Both the position numbers and the translations under genes were made by a program. The notes under the pieces were generated by a model that worked only from the letters and a program-made list of their open reading frames with translations, ran no database searches and was not told where the DNA came from. From contig NZ_JAUSKL010000076.1 of the NCBI RefSeq assembly GCF_030646925.1, forward strand, positions 1 to 64,000: 64,000 bases of DNA, in the 5' to 3' direction. This DNA is from Candidatus Binatus sp. (lineage in GTDB: Bacteria > Desulfobacterota > Binatia > Binatales > Binataceae). This document shows, piece after piece, positions 7,328 to 16,197 of this stretch (its first letter is position 1; each line of letters opens with the position of its first letter).

Positions 7328-7753
7328 CTAACGCCCGACCGCGTGACGAACGGTGTTCAGGATGTAAATGAAATCGCGCGGCGAGCGGACGTCGCCGAGC
7401 AGCGCGACCCGCGACAACATCTCCATCTCGTCGTTGGAGATATTGTGGATGCGCCGCAGTTGCTCGTTGTTGTGGAATTCCTGCCACGCGGAATTGGGCG
7501 CGCTATCGGCCTCGGGCGTGAGCAGAGCCTGCGCGCGCGGATTCGCGAGAAAAAACAAATCGCGGCGGTCGAGTCCCAGCACCTCGGCGAACCGGGTGAC
7601 GATCTTGTCAGACGGATGCCGCTTGCCCGATTCGAGGTGCCCGACGTAGGGCGTTGAAGTTTTGATTCGCTTGGCGACCTCTTCCTGAGTGAGGTCGAGT
7701 TGCCGCCTGCGATCGCGAATGACCTGTCCGAAATCCCTGTCCTTGCGTGCCAT
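7328..7753 (-). CDS. XRE-family helix-turn-helix regulator
   Basis: This encodes 141 residues. The N-terminal 65 form a Cro/cI-type HTH (FGQVIRDRRRQLDLTQEEVA, then TSTPYVGHLESGKRHPSD). The C-terminal part (about 75 residues: FFLANPRAQALL, NEQLRRIHNISNDEMEMLSRVA, then SPRDFIYILNTVRHAVG) is helical and may sense a ligand or mediate dimerisation. It presumably binds DNA near its own promoter; targets are unknown. ATG 7753 follows GGGGAG by 7 bases; a TTG one codon earlier is less likely. It is monocistronic with its own terminator. Confidence 0.85.
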   Translation of the reverse strand: MARKDRDFGQVIRDRRRQLDLTQEEVAKRIKTSTPYVGHLESGKRHPSDKIVTRFAEVLGLDRRDLFFLANPRAQALLTPEADSAPNSAWQEFHNNEQLRRIHNISNDEMEMLSRVALLGDVRSPRDFIYILNTVRHAVGR

Positions 7754-8014
7754 CAATGCACTCCCCTTATTTAGAAACTTCGCTCTGGGCCAGCCACATG
7801 CCCGCTTCCTACCAAACAGATGTTATTCGACACTTACAGTAAGTATCAGCAAAGCGTCACAAAGGCAAACGCAAAATCACGCAACGCTTCACGCATCGCC
7901 GTATGTCATCGCGCGCCGCATCCTACAGTGTGTATAGACTTTTCGCCATCAAAAAAATTCAACCGGCCGAGGGACGTTCCGCGGCGCCAATTTGTTTCAC
8001 CGATGCTACTACGG

Positions 8015-8368
8015 CTAGTTTCCGTAGGGGTTACGGCCGTGGTTCAGGTAGATCGAAAATTCGGCCGCGCCTTCGAGGCGGCGCGGGACGCTCCTGAACT
8101 TCGCGGTATCGCCATGTTTGAGGGAACTGATCGCGACGTTATCCCGCGCAATCGAATGGCCGCTGCGATCGAAGTAGCGCACCTCGACGTCGATTGCGCC
8201 GATATCCTCGCCGGTGTTGCGCAACTCGCCCTCGACCAATATCCGGTCGCCGCTGCGCACCATCCGGCTCTGCTCGACCTTCACCGGTTCCACGCCGAGG
8301 AGCGAATAAAACACGTATCCGGCGAAAACGAGCGCGCTGAGGAGGACGAGGAGCGCGCCTTTACGCAT
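8015..8368 (-). CDS. Membrane-anchored FxLYD-domain protein
   Basis: This encodes 117 residues: an N-terminal hydrophobic anchor (GALLVLLSALVFAGYVFYSL) and then a small beta-sandwich with VEGELRNTGED, IGAIDVEVRYFDRSGHSI and FSIYLNHG. The order G-x-L/V-x-N-x-(6)-V-x-V-x-F/Y-x-D is that of FxLYD domains, immunoglobulin-like periplasmic modules of unknown ligand. It follows the acyl-CoA dehydrogenase gene by 18 bases on the same strand, so the two are probably co-transcribed. The function is unknown. No good ribosome site was seen before ATG 8368. Confidence 0.65.
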   Translation of the reverse strand: MRKGALLVLLSALVFAGYVFYSLLGVEPVKVEQSRMVRSGDRILVEGELRNTGEDIGAIDVEVRYFDRSGHSIARDNVAISSLKHGDTAKFRSVPRRLEGAAEFSIYLNHGRNPYGN

Positions 8369-8386
8369 CGCGAGGCGAAAGCGCCG

Positions 8387-9553
8387 TCAGTACGAGCGCG
8401 GCAATCCGAGGACGTGCTCGGAAATCGAGTTCAGCACCATCTCCTGTGACACCGGCGCGATCTTCATCAGGCGGCATTCGCGGAAATAGCGCTCGACGTC
8501 GTAGTCGCGGATATAGCCGTAGCCGCCGAGCGTCTGCACCGCGCGATCGCAGGCCTCGAAGCCGGCGTCGGCGGCGCGCAACTTCGCGGTGTTGGCCTCG
8601 GGGCCGCACGGTTTTCGACTGTCGAACAGCCATGCCGCTTTGAGCATCATGAGATCGGCGGCCTCGAGCTTCGAGTACGAATCGGCGAGCGGATGCGCGA
8701 TCGCCTGGTTTTGTCCGATCGGACGGCCGAACACGACGCGCTCTTTCGCATACTTGACGGCCTTGGCGATCGCGGCGCGTCCGATTCCGATTGCTTCGGC
8801 GGCGACGAGGATGCGCTCCGGATTGAGACCGTCGAGCAGGCAGTGAAAGCCGCGTCCTTCGCCGCCGATCAGATCTGAAGCCGACGCTTTCAGGTTGTCG
8901 ATGAACACCATGTTGGTATCGACCGCGGCGCGCCCGAGTTTTTCGAGTTCGCGAACTTCGACCGCGGCCGGGTCGAGATCGGCAAAGAAGAGGCTCATGC
9001 CGTCGGTCTTTTTCTTGACCTGCTCGAAGGGCGTGGTGCGCGTGAGCAGGAGCATCTTAGTGGCCTCGCGCGCCTTGGTGGTGAATACCTTGCGGCCATT
9101 GATCACGTAATCATCGCCCACGCGCCGCGCCGCGGTCTTGATATGGGTGATGTCATTGCCGGCATCGGGCTCCGTCACCGCAAAGGCGACGTGCATCTCA
9201 CCGCTGATCACTTTTGGGAGGTAGCGGTGCTTCTGCTCCTCGGTGCCGTGAAAGACTAGCGGACTGACGCCGAAGATCGAGAGATGGATCGAGCTCGCCG
9301 CCGCCATCGCGCCGCCCGACGCTGCGACTTCGCGCATCACGAGGGCTGCTTCGGTGATTCCGAGGCCGCTGCCGCCGTATTGCTCGGGAATCGCGACGCC
9401 GAGGTATCCAGCCTTGGCGACGGCGTTGAAAAACTCGTGGGGGAACTCGGCGCGGCGATCGTGGTCGCGCCAGTATTCGTCGGGAAAATCCGCGCATAGC
9501 GCTCGGACCTGACGAACAATCTCTTCCTGCGACGGCGTCAAATCAAAATCCAT
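8387..9553 (-). CDS. Acyl-CoA dehydrogenase
   Basis: This encodes 388 residues. FAVTEPDAGNDITHIKT is the FAD/substrate loop, VINGRKVFTTKA the middle beta-domain, and TLGGYGYIRDYDVERYFR the C-terminal helical domain. It would oxidise an acyl-CoA to the 2-enoyl-CoA, passing electrons to ETF. At the position where short/medium-chain enzymes carry the catalytic Glu (EGT) this protein reads APVSQEM, so that base is absent. A Glu in LNPERILVA matches the helix-G Glu used by isovaleryl-CoA and long-chain dehydrogenases, suggesting a branched or long substrate. ATG 9553 has AGAGGA 8 bases upstream. An FxLYD gene follows in the same unit. Confidence 0.9.
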   Translation of the reverse strand: MDFDLTPSQEEIVRQVRALCADFPDEYWRDHDRRAEFPHEFFNAVAKAGYLGVAIPEQYGGSGLGITEAALVMREVAASGGAMAAASSIHLSIFGVSPLVFHGTEEQKHRYLPKVISGEMHVAFAVTEPDAGNDITHIKTAARRVGDDYVINGRKVFTTKAREATKMLLLTRTTPFEQVKKKTDGMSLFFADLDPAAVEVRELEKLGRAAVDTNMVFIDNLKASASDLIGGEGRGFHCLLDGLNPERILVAAEAIGIGRAAIAKAVKYAKERVVFGRPIGQNQAIAHPLADSYSKLEAADLMMLKAAWLFDSRKPCGPEANTAKLRAADAGFEACDRAVQTLGGYGYIRDYDVERYFRECRLMKIAPVSQEMVLNSISEHVLGLPRSY

Positions 9554-9873
9554 GGTGTGATTCCTCTGAAGGTTAAGTGCACAGCGCTGCGATCGTGGTT
9601 ATAGCCGCTCCGGCTTGTGCATACGAGCGATCGAGCACGCCGAGTGAGTGATAGGTGAGTGATTAACGAAAAGGCAGATGCGTCTCATACAGGCGTCAGG
9701 GTTTCTTTGCAAAATGGAATCAATCACGGTCCGACTCAAAGATCGCGGACGATAGACAACTATTACGCCGGTATGAATCTTGAAACCACGCCATCCGGTT
9801 CTATTCCACAGCCCGCTAGGTGCGGGCTCAAGAAGCCGCGTTTCGAAACAGCTCAAACCTGGAGGAGGAGAGA
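9554..9873. other. Divergent intergenic region, dehydrogenase / porin
   Basis: This 320-bp spacer between the divergent acyl-CoA dehydrogenase and porin genes must hold both promoters. I see no convincing gene, repeat or operator in it. It is visibly less GC-rich than the genes on either side. Confidence 0.6.
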
Positions 9874-11301
9874 GTGAACAGACGGAGAACGGCCCGGGCC
9901 GCGACCAGGACTAGCCTTATCGCCGGCGTCGCACTGATTTCGATGCTGTGTAACGCCAGCGCCTGGGCAGAAACCACGAAGAAGCATAAGCGGACCAGCG
10001 TCACTACAACCACGTCAACAGTCGTCGCGAGCACGTCCGAGCAGCAGCGCCTCAACGCGCTGGCCGGCCAGATGACCAACCTGCAAAAGCAGAGCGACGA
10101 CACGGTCAGCGAGGTGAAAAAGATCGAGCAGGCGATCACGGTGGCGCCGCCGGCGCAGGCTGATGCGAAGCCGCAGACGGTCGGCGAGCACGTCGGCGTG
10201 CTGGAAAAGAGCTTCGGCGATCTCAAAACCGATCTGGCGAACAATCTGGGGATCCACGTTCACGGCCTGGTCGACGCGGGCTACGAACACAACTTCAACC
10301 AGCCCAATCACAACACCAACGTGATTCGCGTCTTCGACCAAGACGGATTCCAGCTCACGCAGGGTAATATTCACATCGATCGGACCGTTGAGGGAGGAGT
10401 GGGCTTCGTCACTGATCTGAATTTCGGGCAAGTTGCCAACACGTTGTCATTCGCCACTCGTTACTCGAACGCTTTTCCCGTCGGTAACCAATGGTTTGAT
10501 CCGACGCAGTTGTATCTGACCTACACGGCGCCAATTGGATCAGGCATCAACTTTTCGGCCGGACGCTTCGTCACGCTGCTCGGAGCGGAAACGATCAATA
10601 CGTACAACAATCTGAATTTCAACGAGTCGAAGGGCATCATTTTCGGTTTCGGGATCCCCTTCACGCACACCGGAGTTCGGGGCGCATACACGTTCAACGA
10701 TTACGTTTCCTTCATCGGCGGTGTGAACAACGGATGGGACGATCCCGCCGCATTCAACAATGGAGGACCTAACTACGAGGGCGAGTTGGCGCTCAATAAC
10801 AAGGAGAAAACGGTCAGTCTTCTGATCAACGGTATCTGGGGACCAAACCTGGTCGGCAAGTCCAACTCCAATCTGGGCGCTATCGACCCGGTCGCGACCT
10901 GGAAACCGTGGTTCCTCCCCAAGCTGACGCTGCAATCTGAGTACGTGTACGGGACGCAGAGCGGACCGGTCATCAATGGGCATAGCGGAAGCTGGACGGG
11001 CGTGTCGGGCTATGTCGTGTATGATTGGACCGATCAGTTCGAGACAGCCACACGCGGTGAAATGTTCCAGGACAAGGACGGGTCGCGCACCGGCACTGCC
11101 CAGACGCTGTGGGAAGTAACCCAGACTCTTAGCTACAAGATACCGCAAGTGACGGGACTTCTGGGACGGTTGGAATATCGTCACGACAACTCCAGCCAGA
11201 ACGTATTCACTAACAATAACTTCGTCGACCCGGTGACCGGCGTACAACATTTGTGGCGCGGACAGGACACGGTGAGCGCTAACATGATCTACGCCTTCTA
11301 A
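9874..11301 (+). CDS. Outer-membrane beta-barrel porin (BBP2-like)
   Basis: This encodes 475 residues with a signal peptide (TSLIAGVALISMLCNASAWA) and then a coiled-coil-like segment (QQRLNALAGQMTNLQKQSDD, to about residue 105). The barrel has alternating strands: VHGLVDAGYEHNF, QLTQGNIHIDRT, NFSAGRFVTLLGAE, VRGAYTFNDYVSFIGGVNNGWDDP, and a final aromatic residue (MIYAF) as in outer-membrane barrels. It is likely a passive or nutrient-specific porin. GTG 9874 is chosen because GGAGGAGGAG lies just before it. It is upstream of glnA but separated from it by a terminator, so separately transcribed. Confidence 0.8.
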   Translation: MNRRRTARAATRTSLIAGVALISMLCNASAWAETTKKHKRTSVTTTTSTVVASTSEQQRLNALAGQMTNLQKQSDDTVSEVKKIEQAITVAPPAQADAKPQTVGEHVGVLEKSFGDLKTDLANNLGIHVHGLVDAGYEHNFNQPNHNTNVIRVFDQDGFQLTQGNIHIDRTVEGGVGFVTDLNFGQVANTLSFATRYSNAFPVGNQWFDPTQLYLTYTAPIGSGINFSAGRFVTLLGAETINTYNNLNFNESKGIIFGFGIPFTHTGVRGAYTFNDYVSFIGGVNNGWDDPAAFNNGGPNYEGELALNNKEKTVSLLINGIWGPNLVGKSNSNLGAIDPVATWKPWFLPKLTLQSEYVYGTQSGPVINGHSGSWTGVSGYVVYDWTDQFETATRGEMFQDKDGSRTGTAQTLWEVTQTLSYKIPQVTGLLGRLEYRHDNSSQNVFTNNNFVDPVTGVQHLWRGQDTVSANMIYAF

Positions 11302-11343
11302 TCGGGAGAGGAGTTTAACTCGCGCAGCGATGCGCGCTTAGCC

Positions 11344-11371
11344 GGCGGGTCCACGGGGGCCCGCCTTTTTT
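11344..11371 (+). terminator. Rho-independent terminator after the porin gene
   Basis: Stem GGCGGG (11344-11349) and CCCGCC (11360-11365) followed directly by six T. It lies 43 bp past the porin stop. Confidence 0.85.
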
Positions 11372-11788
11372 GATGCGCTTGGGATCGGTGGGGAGCCCAC
11401 GGCCAAAGCCGTCATCAAGATTGACCGTAGCGGGCCGGGCATCCATTTTGCTGTGATCAAAGCGCTCGGCTGATAGCCTAAGCATTGAGAAAAAATACAA
11501 GGCTAACAGGGTGAAATCCGACGGGCGACGCGATCGCGCGCCGGATGTGCTGTTCACTGGCGCGTCAGATGCTTATTTCATGAGCATTGCGTTTGGATGG
11601 GTTTCGTGACAAAAAACGGTGTCGGCTGCGATGTTTCGATTGCTGCGCGAGGCTTGCCGGCCGCTGTCGGGATCGATTCCAAAATCTGCCAATTGTCGGC
11701 CGAGGCGAATTTCGCGGCTTGAATTTCATTCAATCCACAATCATGGGACCGCCGCCCCATTCAAGCGGCGAGGAGGGATACGCGTTCG
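11372..11788. other. glnA upstream region
   Basis: This 417-bp gene-free region presumably holds the glnA promoter. I searched by eye for a sigma-54 motif (GG-N10-GC in a TGGCAC-N5-TTGC context) and for riboswitch-like structure and found nothing convincing. A GGAGGG lies at 11772-11777, about 11 bases before the glnA ATG. Confidence 0.5.
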
Positions 11789-13216
11789 ATGACGCCTAAA
11801 CAAGTTCTCCAAATGATCAAGGACAAGGGCGTAGTGATGGTCGATATTAAATTCATCGACCTGCTTGGCACCTGGCAGCACTTCTCTGCGCCGGTCTCCG
11901 AGTTCAAGGACGAAGCGCCCTTTGAAGAAGGGCTCGGCTTTGACGGTTCCTCGATTCGCGGATGGCAGGCAATCGATGCCAGCGACATGCTGGTGGTGCC
12001 GGATCCGGATACGGCGGTGATGGATCCTTTCATGAAGGATCCGACGCTGTCGCTGATCGCGAACATCTCGGATCCGATCACCCGCGCCGACTACTCGCGC
12101 GATCCGCGCAACATCTCGAAGAAGGCCGAGGCTTACCTGAAGTCCACGGGTGTCGGTGATGCTAGTTTCTTCGGACCCGAGCCGGAGTTCTTCATCTTCG
12201 ACGGACTACGCTACGACACGACGCAGAACTCGAGCTACTACTATATCGAATCGAACGAAGGTAACTGGAATAGCGGCCGTGAAACCAATGTCAAAGGCGG
12301 GCTGAATAGCGGCTACAAGGTCAAGAATAAGGAAGGTTACTTTCCAGTACCGCCGGTCGATACGCTGCAGGACATCCGCACCGAGATGGTGCTCGAGATG
12401 GAACGAGTCGGCATCCGTGTCGAGAAGCAGCATCACGAGGTAGCGACCGCGGGTCAGGCGGAAATCGACATGCGCTTCCAGACGCTCACCAAGATGGCGG
12501 ACTGGCTGACGTGGTACAAGTACATCGTGAAGAACGTCGCGGCGCGCCACGGGATGACGGCGACGTTCATGCCCAAGCCTATTTTCGGCGATAACGGCAC
12601 CGGGATGCATACTCATCAGAGCCTCTGGAAGGGCGATACGCCGCTCTTTGCCGGCAATGGCTACGCGGGGATGTCGGAAATGGCGATGCACTACATCGCG
12701 GGCATCCTGCATCACGCGCCTTCGCTGGCTGCCTTCACCAATCCGGGGACCAATTCGTATCGCCGGCTAGTGCCGGGCTTCGAGGCGCCGATCAACCTCG
12801 CATACTCATCGCGGAACCGGTCGGCATCGGTGCGAATCCCGATGTACTCGCCGTCGCCCAAGGCCAAGCGAATCGAGGTGCGGTTCCCCGATCCTACCGC
12901 TAATCCCTACCTCGCATTCTCCGCGATGCTGATGGCGGGGCTCGACGGAATCCAGCGCCGGCTCGACCCGGGCCAGCCACTCGACAAGGACATCTATGCG
13001 CTCACGCCGGCCGAGCTGGCGGAAGTGCCCAGCATGCCGGCGTCGCTCGAGGAATCGCTCGGCAACCTGAAGCGGGATCACGAGTTCCTGTTGAAGGGTG
13101 ATGTATTCACCGAGGACCTGATCGAGACGTGGATTGACTACAAAATGGCGAAGGAAGTGAGCGCGATTCGGCTCCGCCCGCATCCGTACGAATTCCACCT
13201 GTACTACGACGCGTAA
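11789..13216 (+). CDS. glnA: Glutamine synthetase type I
   Basis: This encodes 475 residues, the usual length for dodecameric GSI. It ligates ammonia to glutamate using ATP in the cytoplasm. Seen: [15 protein letters not shown] near the N-terminus, the metal-binding [21 protein letters not shown], the ATP-binding [18 protein letters not shown], the glutamate-binding NRSASVRIP and [24 protein letters not shown] near residue 400 keeps the Tyr that is adenylylated in GSI-beta enzymes, so covalent control by GlnE is plausible. It ends in its own terminator. Confidence 0.97.
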   Translation: MTPKQVLQMIKDKGVVMVDIKFIDLLGTWQHFSAPVSEFKDEAPFEEGLGFDGSSIRGWQAIDASDMLVVPDPDTAVMDPFMKDPTLSLIANISDPITRADYSRDPRNISKKAEAYLKSTGVGDASFFGPEPEFFIFDGLRYDTTQNSSYYYIESNEGNWNSGRETNVKGGLNSGYKVKNKEGYFPVPPVDTLQDIRTEMVLEMERVGIRVEKQHHEVATAGQAEIDMRFQTLTKMADWLTWYKYIVKNVAARHGMTATFMPKPIFGDNGTGMHTHQSLWKGDTPLFAGNGYAGMSEMAMHYIAGILHHAPSLAAFTNPGTNSYRRLVPGFEAPINLAYSSRNRSASVRIPMYSPSPKAKRIEVRFPDPTANPYLAFSAMLMAGLDGIQRRLDPGQPLDKDIYALTPAELAEVPSMPASLEESLGNLKRDHEFLLKGDVFTEDLIETWIDYKMAKEVSAIRLRPHPYEFHLYYDA

Positions 13217-13250
13217 GCGACGCGGTTAGCTGCTAATTACTTATTAACAC

Positions 13251-13287
13251 AAAGGCGCTCCGTCATCCGGCGGGGCGCCTTTCTTTT
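13251..13287 (+). terminator. Rho-independent terminator of glnA
   Basis: Stem AAAGGCGC (13251-13258) and GCGCCTTT (13275-13282) with a 16-base loop, followed by CTTTTT. It lies 34 bp after the glnA stop. Confidence 0.9.
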
Positions 13288-13340
13288 TGCTTACTGTTCG
13301 CAGGCTGCTTCTGGACTTAGCCCTCGCGAGTTCTCGCTAC

Positions 13341-15995
13341 TCAGGTGGTCGGTGTTGCGGTTGGAGTTCTAGTCGCGGTTCTGGTAGCCGTTCTTGTTGC
13401 GGTTCTGGTTGCAGTCTTAGTCTGGGTCGGAGTTTTGGTTGCGGTCTTAGATACCGTCGTGGTGGCGGTCGGTGTTCGGGTTGCGGTCTTGGTAGAAGTC
13501 TTCGTCGCGGTCAGCGTCGAAGTCGGAGTTCGCGAGGCTGTCCGGGTCGCCGTTCTCGTAGCAGTTCTGGTCGCGGTCGAGGTGGGAGTCCGCGTAGCCG
13601 TCCTGGTGGCGGTCCTCGTCGAAGTCTTAGTCGCGGTTCGAGTTGCGGTCTTGGTCCCGGTTCTCGTTGCGGTCGAGGTAGGAGTTCGCGTTGCCGTACG
13701 AGTTGCAGTTCTGGTCGCTGTCCGAGTTGGGGTTCGGGTAGCTGTCGGAGTCCGGGTGGCCGTCCTGGATAACGTAGCAGTAGGTGTGCGACTCGCAGTT
13801 CGAGTCGCAGTACGGGTCGCGGTTCTGGTGGCGGTTCTCGTCGAAGTCCTGCTGGCCGTCTTGGTTGCAGTCTTGGTCGGCGTTCTCGTGGCGGTCCTAG
13901 TTGCGGTCTTGGTGGCGGTCCTGGTCGGGGTCCGAGTTGCCGTGCGGGTTGCGGTCTTGGTCGGGGTCCGGGTAGCCGTCCGAGTCGCGGTGCGGGTTGC
14001 CGTCCTGGTCGGCGTTCTGGTTGCAGTCTTGGTGGCGGTCCTGGTCGGAGTCCGGGTGGCCGTCCGAGTTGCGGTGCGGGTTGCAGTCCTGGTTACCGTC
14101 GCCGTAGCAGTCGGAGTCCGCGTGGCAGTCGCGCTTTTCGTGGAGGCGGCTACCGCGTTCCGCGCATCGACGATTCCTGCCCCGGAATTGACATCGACAC
14201 CCGTACCCTCGTTGTCGAGCGCGGTGGAACTCAAAATACTCTTGACCTGTGTGGGCGTGAGGGTTGACGCACGTGAGAGCATCAGCGCCGCGATTGCGGC
14301 GGCATGTGGCGCCGCCGCCGAGGTGCCAAAGAACGGGGCGAACCCGGGAGTCGCGGTCGTAACCCCGTCGGCAGCCGTGATGTCAGGTTTAGGCAAAAGC
14401 AGGCCACCGCTCGCAAGAAAATTCCCCGGAGTGATCGCCGTCCCGTCGGGGTTATAGAAAATCCTGCGCGGGCCATCGGAGCTGAAGTCCTCTACCGGGT
14501 TGGTCGCACCGCCAACGAAAGGCGCACACGAAGGACACCCTGTCGTAGCCACATCCACCGCGGCGACGCCGAGTGTGTTTTTGCCCGCGGAATGGCCACC
14601 GGTGTTGCCATTGGTGTTGAACTGAATCTGGCCACGCAAGGTATCCAGGTGAAGGAATCGGGGCGAACCCTGAAAAAGCACTATCGCGAGACGAAAGCCC
14701 GTTGCATTCCCACTGAAACCCAGTTGCTCGATAGGATCCTGGGTTCCGTTTTGAGAGTTGGTGCTCGACAGGACCACGCTTGTTCCGGCAGGGTTAAGCA
14801 AGAAAAGATCGTAGTCGTTGCTCGAGCCACCAAATAGGTCAGACCATTGTAAGACCACGGCTCCGAAGGGGGGATTTTTGGTGATGGGATTGGTGTTCTG
14901 TCCTCCGCCGAAATCGAGTGCCGATTTGTATACGGCGGAATCGAAAGGCGCCGGCAAGGTAGTGGCAACGTAGTTGCCTTCCCAGGTGCCTGACGTCCCC
15001 TTCTTCTTGCTACCGCCGTTGCCTGAGGAAGAGAAGTAAATTGTTCCGTTTGCGACCGCTGCGCTGATCGCTTGAGCGATGATGCCGTCCTGAAAAACCG
15101 GCTCAGCGAAGTAAAATACATCGTCCACAATCACCTTCGCTCCGGCCGTCTGGAGCGATGTGATGTTAGTCGCAAAGGCCGCTTGGCCTCCATTGGCAGT
15201 GGCAAATGCCAGATTCGCACCGGGTGCAAGATCAAAGACGATCTCCAGCATCGCGCTGCCCTCTGATCCGCTGCCAGCTTTTCCCGGCAGAACCTGCAAG
15301 CACGGCGGACCAGCCGGGCAGTTAGGCGGCAGATCCCCGGTAGCCTGTACTGTGCTCAACGGGTCCACTCCGTCAGACAGGACTCCAACCTTGATCCCCG
15401 AACCGTTAATGCTGAAGGTCGACCGGGCGGTGTTGGCGCGATGAGTGATGTCGCCTTCGCTGGTGTCGTCCTTATTAGTGCCAAATTCCTCGGCGGGCTT
15501 GATGAACTTGACGTCCGGCATCGCGGCCATATCTTCCAGTGCGTTGATCGGTATAGAAGCGCGCATCGCGTTGTACTGAGGAAAGCTGTTGATCACGGTC
15601 CCGCCAACCGCACTGATTTTGGCCAGTACGGCAGCGGTGACCTTCGCCTTGATGTCGACGATTGTCGTGCCGTCATTTTCGACCTGCACACCAGTTAGCA
15701 TTTCCGGCACACCAGGCGCGGGCGCGATGCCCTTGTGCTGCCGCGCTGCATCCAAGAGTCTGGAATCAATTTTCCGTTGCGCTGGAGTGCGCGCCTCTTT
15801 CGCGGCCATGATCGCCTCAATCTGCGCGATCGCATTTTTGCTGAGGGGTTCGGCTCTTAGCACGGGAGCAGTGATGACAACTACAGCTGCGACTAAAAGC
15901 CACAGCCGGGCGGCGCGACAGACGCTTTGATACTTTCCGGAATGGCCGTGGCTCGGATTGCGTGAAAGTTCTACTACTGATTCGGGAGAGGCCAT
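13341..15995 (-). CDS. Subtilase (S8/S53-like) serine peptidase with long Thr-Ala-Thr-Arg repeat tail
   Basis: This encodes 884 residues. A hydrophobic segment at 31-48 is a signal or anchor. The peptidase domain (about 195-615) has KVGVLSDGVD (Asp208), GSEGSAMLEIV (Glu245 where subtilisins have the His of HGTHV), FSSSGNGG (oxyanion Asn326) and FFGTSAAAPH (Ser559). The Asp-Glu-Ser set recalls sedolisins and a group of secreted subtilases with D/E-E-G-T-A-M. A domain of about 100 residues is inserted between the Asn and Ser motifs. Residues 618-884 are almost entirely T-x repeats (TATRTATRTPT), probably an extended, perhaps glycosylated stalk. ATG 15995 has AGGAAG just upstream; a TTG eight codons earlier is possible. 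It would be exported; the substrate is unknown. Confidence 0.8.
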   Translation of the reverse strand: MASPESVVELSRNPSHGHSGKYQSVCRAARLWLLVAAVVVITAPVLRAEPLSKNAIAQIEAIMAAKEARTPAQRKIDSRLLDAARQHKGIAPAPGVPEMLTGVQVENDGTTIVDIKAKVTAAVLAKISAVGGTVINSFPQYNAMRASIPINALEDMAAMPDVKFIKPAEEFGTNKDDTSEGDITHRANTARSTFSINGSGIKVGVLSDGVDPLSTVQATGDLPPNCPAGPPCLQVLPGKAGSGSEGSAMLEIVFDLAPGANLAFATANGGQAAFATNITSLQTAGAKVIVDDVFYFAEPVFQDGIIAQAISAAVANGTIYFSSSGNGGSKKKGTSGTWEGNYVATTLPAPFDSAVYKSALDFGGGQNTNPITKNPPFGAVVLQWSDLFGGSSNDYDLFLLNPAGTSVVLSSTNSQNGTQDPIEQLGFSGNATGFRLAIVLFQGSPRFLHLDTLRGQIQFNTNGNTGGHSAGKNTLGVAAVDVATTGCPSCAPFVGGATNPVEDFSSDGPRRIFYNPDGTAITPGNFLASGGLLLPKPDITAADGVTTATPGFAPFFGTSAAAPHAAAIAALMLSRASTLTPTQVKSILSSTALDNEGTGVDVNSGAGIVDARNAVAASTKSATATRTPTATATVTRTATRTATRTATRTPTRTATKTATRTPTRTATRTATRTATRTPTKTATRTATRTPTRTATKTATRTATRTPTKTATKTASRTSTRTATRTATRTATRTASRTPTATLSRTATRTPTATRTPTRTATRTATRTATRTPTSTATRTGTKTATRTATKTSTRTATRTATRTPTSTATRTATRTATRTASRTPTSTLTATKTSTKTATRTPTATTTVSKTATKTPTQTKTATRTATRTATRTATRTPTATPTT
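13344..14142 (-). repeat. 12-bp coding tandem repeat array (TATR units)
   Basis: About 800 bp of degenerate 12-bp units, each encoding T-A-T-R or a variant with P, S or K, make up the tail of the peptidase gene. The phase is kept throughout and substitutions concentrate on the R/K and A/P codons. The array is prone to slippage, so its length may differ between strains or be misassembled. Confidence 0.85.
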
Positions 15996-16197
15996 CGGGA
16001 CTTCCTCTGCGTCGGGCAAACATCATTGCTGAGCCATCAGCGCCGACCCGCGATTTTAGTCAGGAAAGTAATACAACATAGAATAACCTCATACAACGCA
16101 CGATGCGTCTTAAACTCATGAAATTGATGGCCGGAGCGTAGATAAGCTACGCTTCGTATAGGTAACTGCGGTTTGTTCGTCGATCGAGCAGGCTTGG

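Noticed and set aside
13344-14142. Regularly repeating DNA resembling a CRISPR array
   Set aside because: The 12-bp period has no unique spacers, keeps a reading frame and lies within a protein gene; no cas genes are nearby.
13345-14457. Long plus-strand frame rich in Val/Ala/Leu, looking like a membrane protein
   Set aside because: It is the antisense reading of the TATR repeat tail; the periodic codons give VAVLVAVLV artefactually. The minus-strand frame has a proper peptidase domain and start.
16136-16152. Hairpin GCGTAG-ATAAG-CTACGC near the peptidase and deacetylase genes
   Set aside because: The stem is short, with no T-run, so it is not a convincing terminator or operator.
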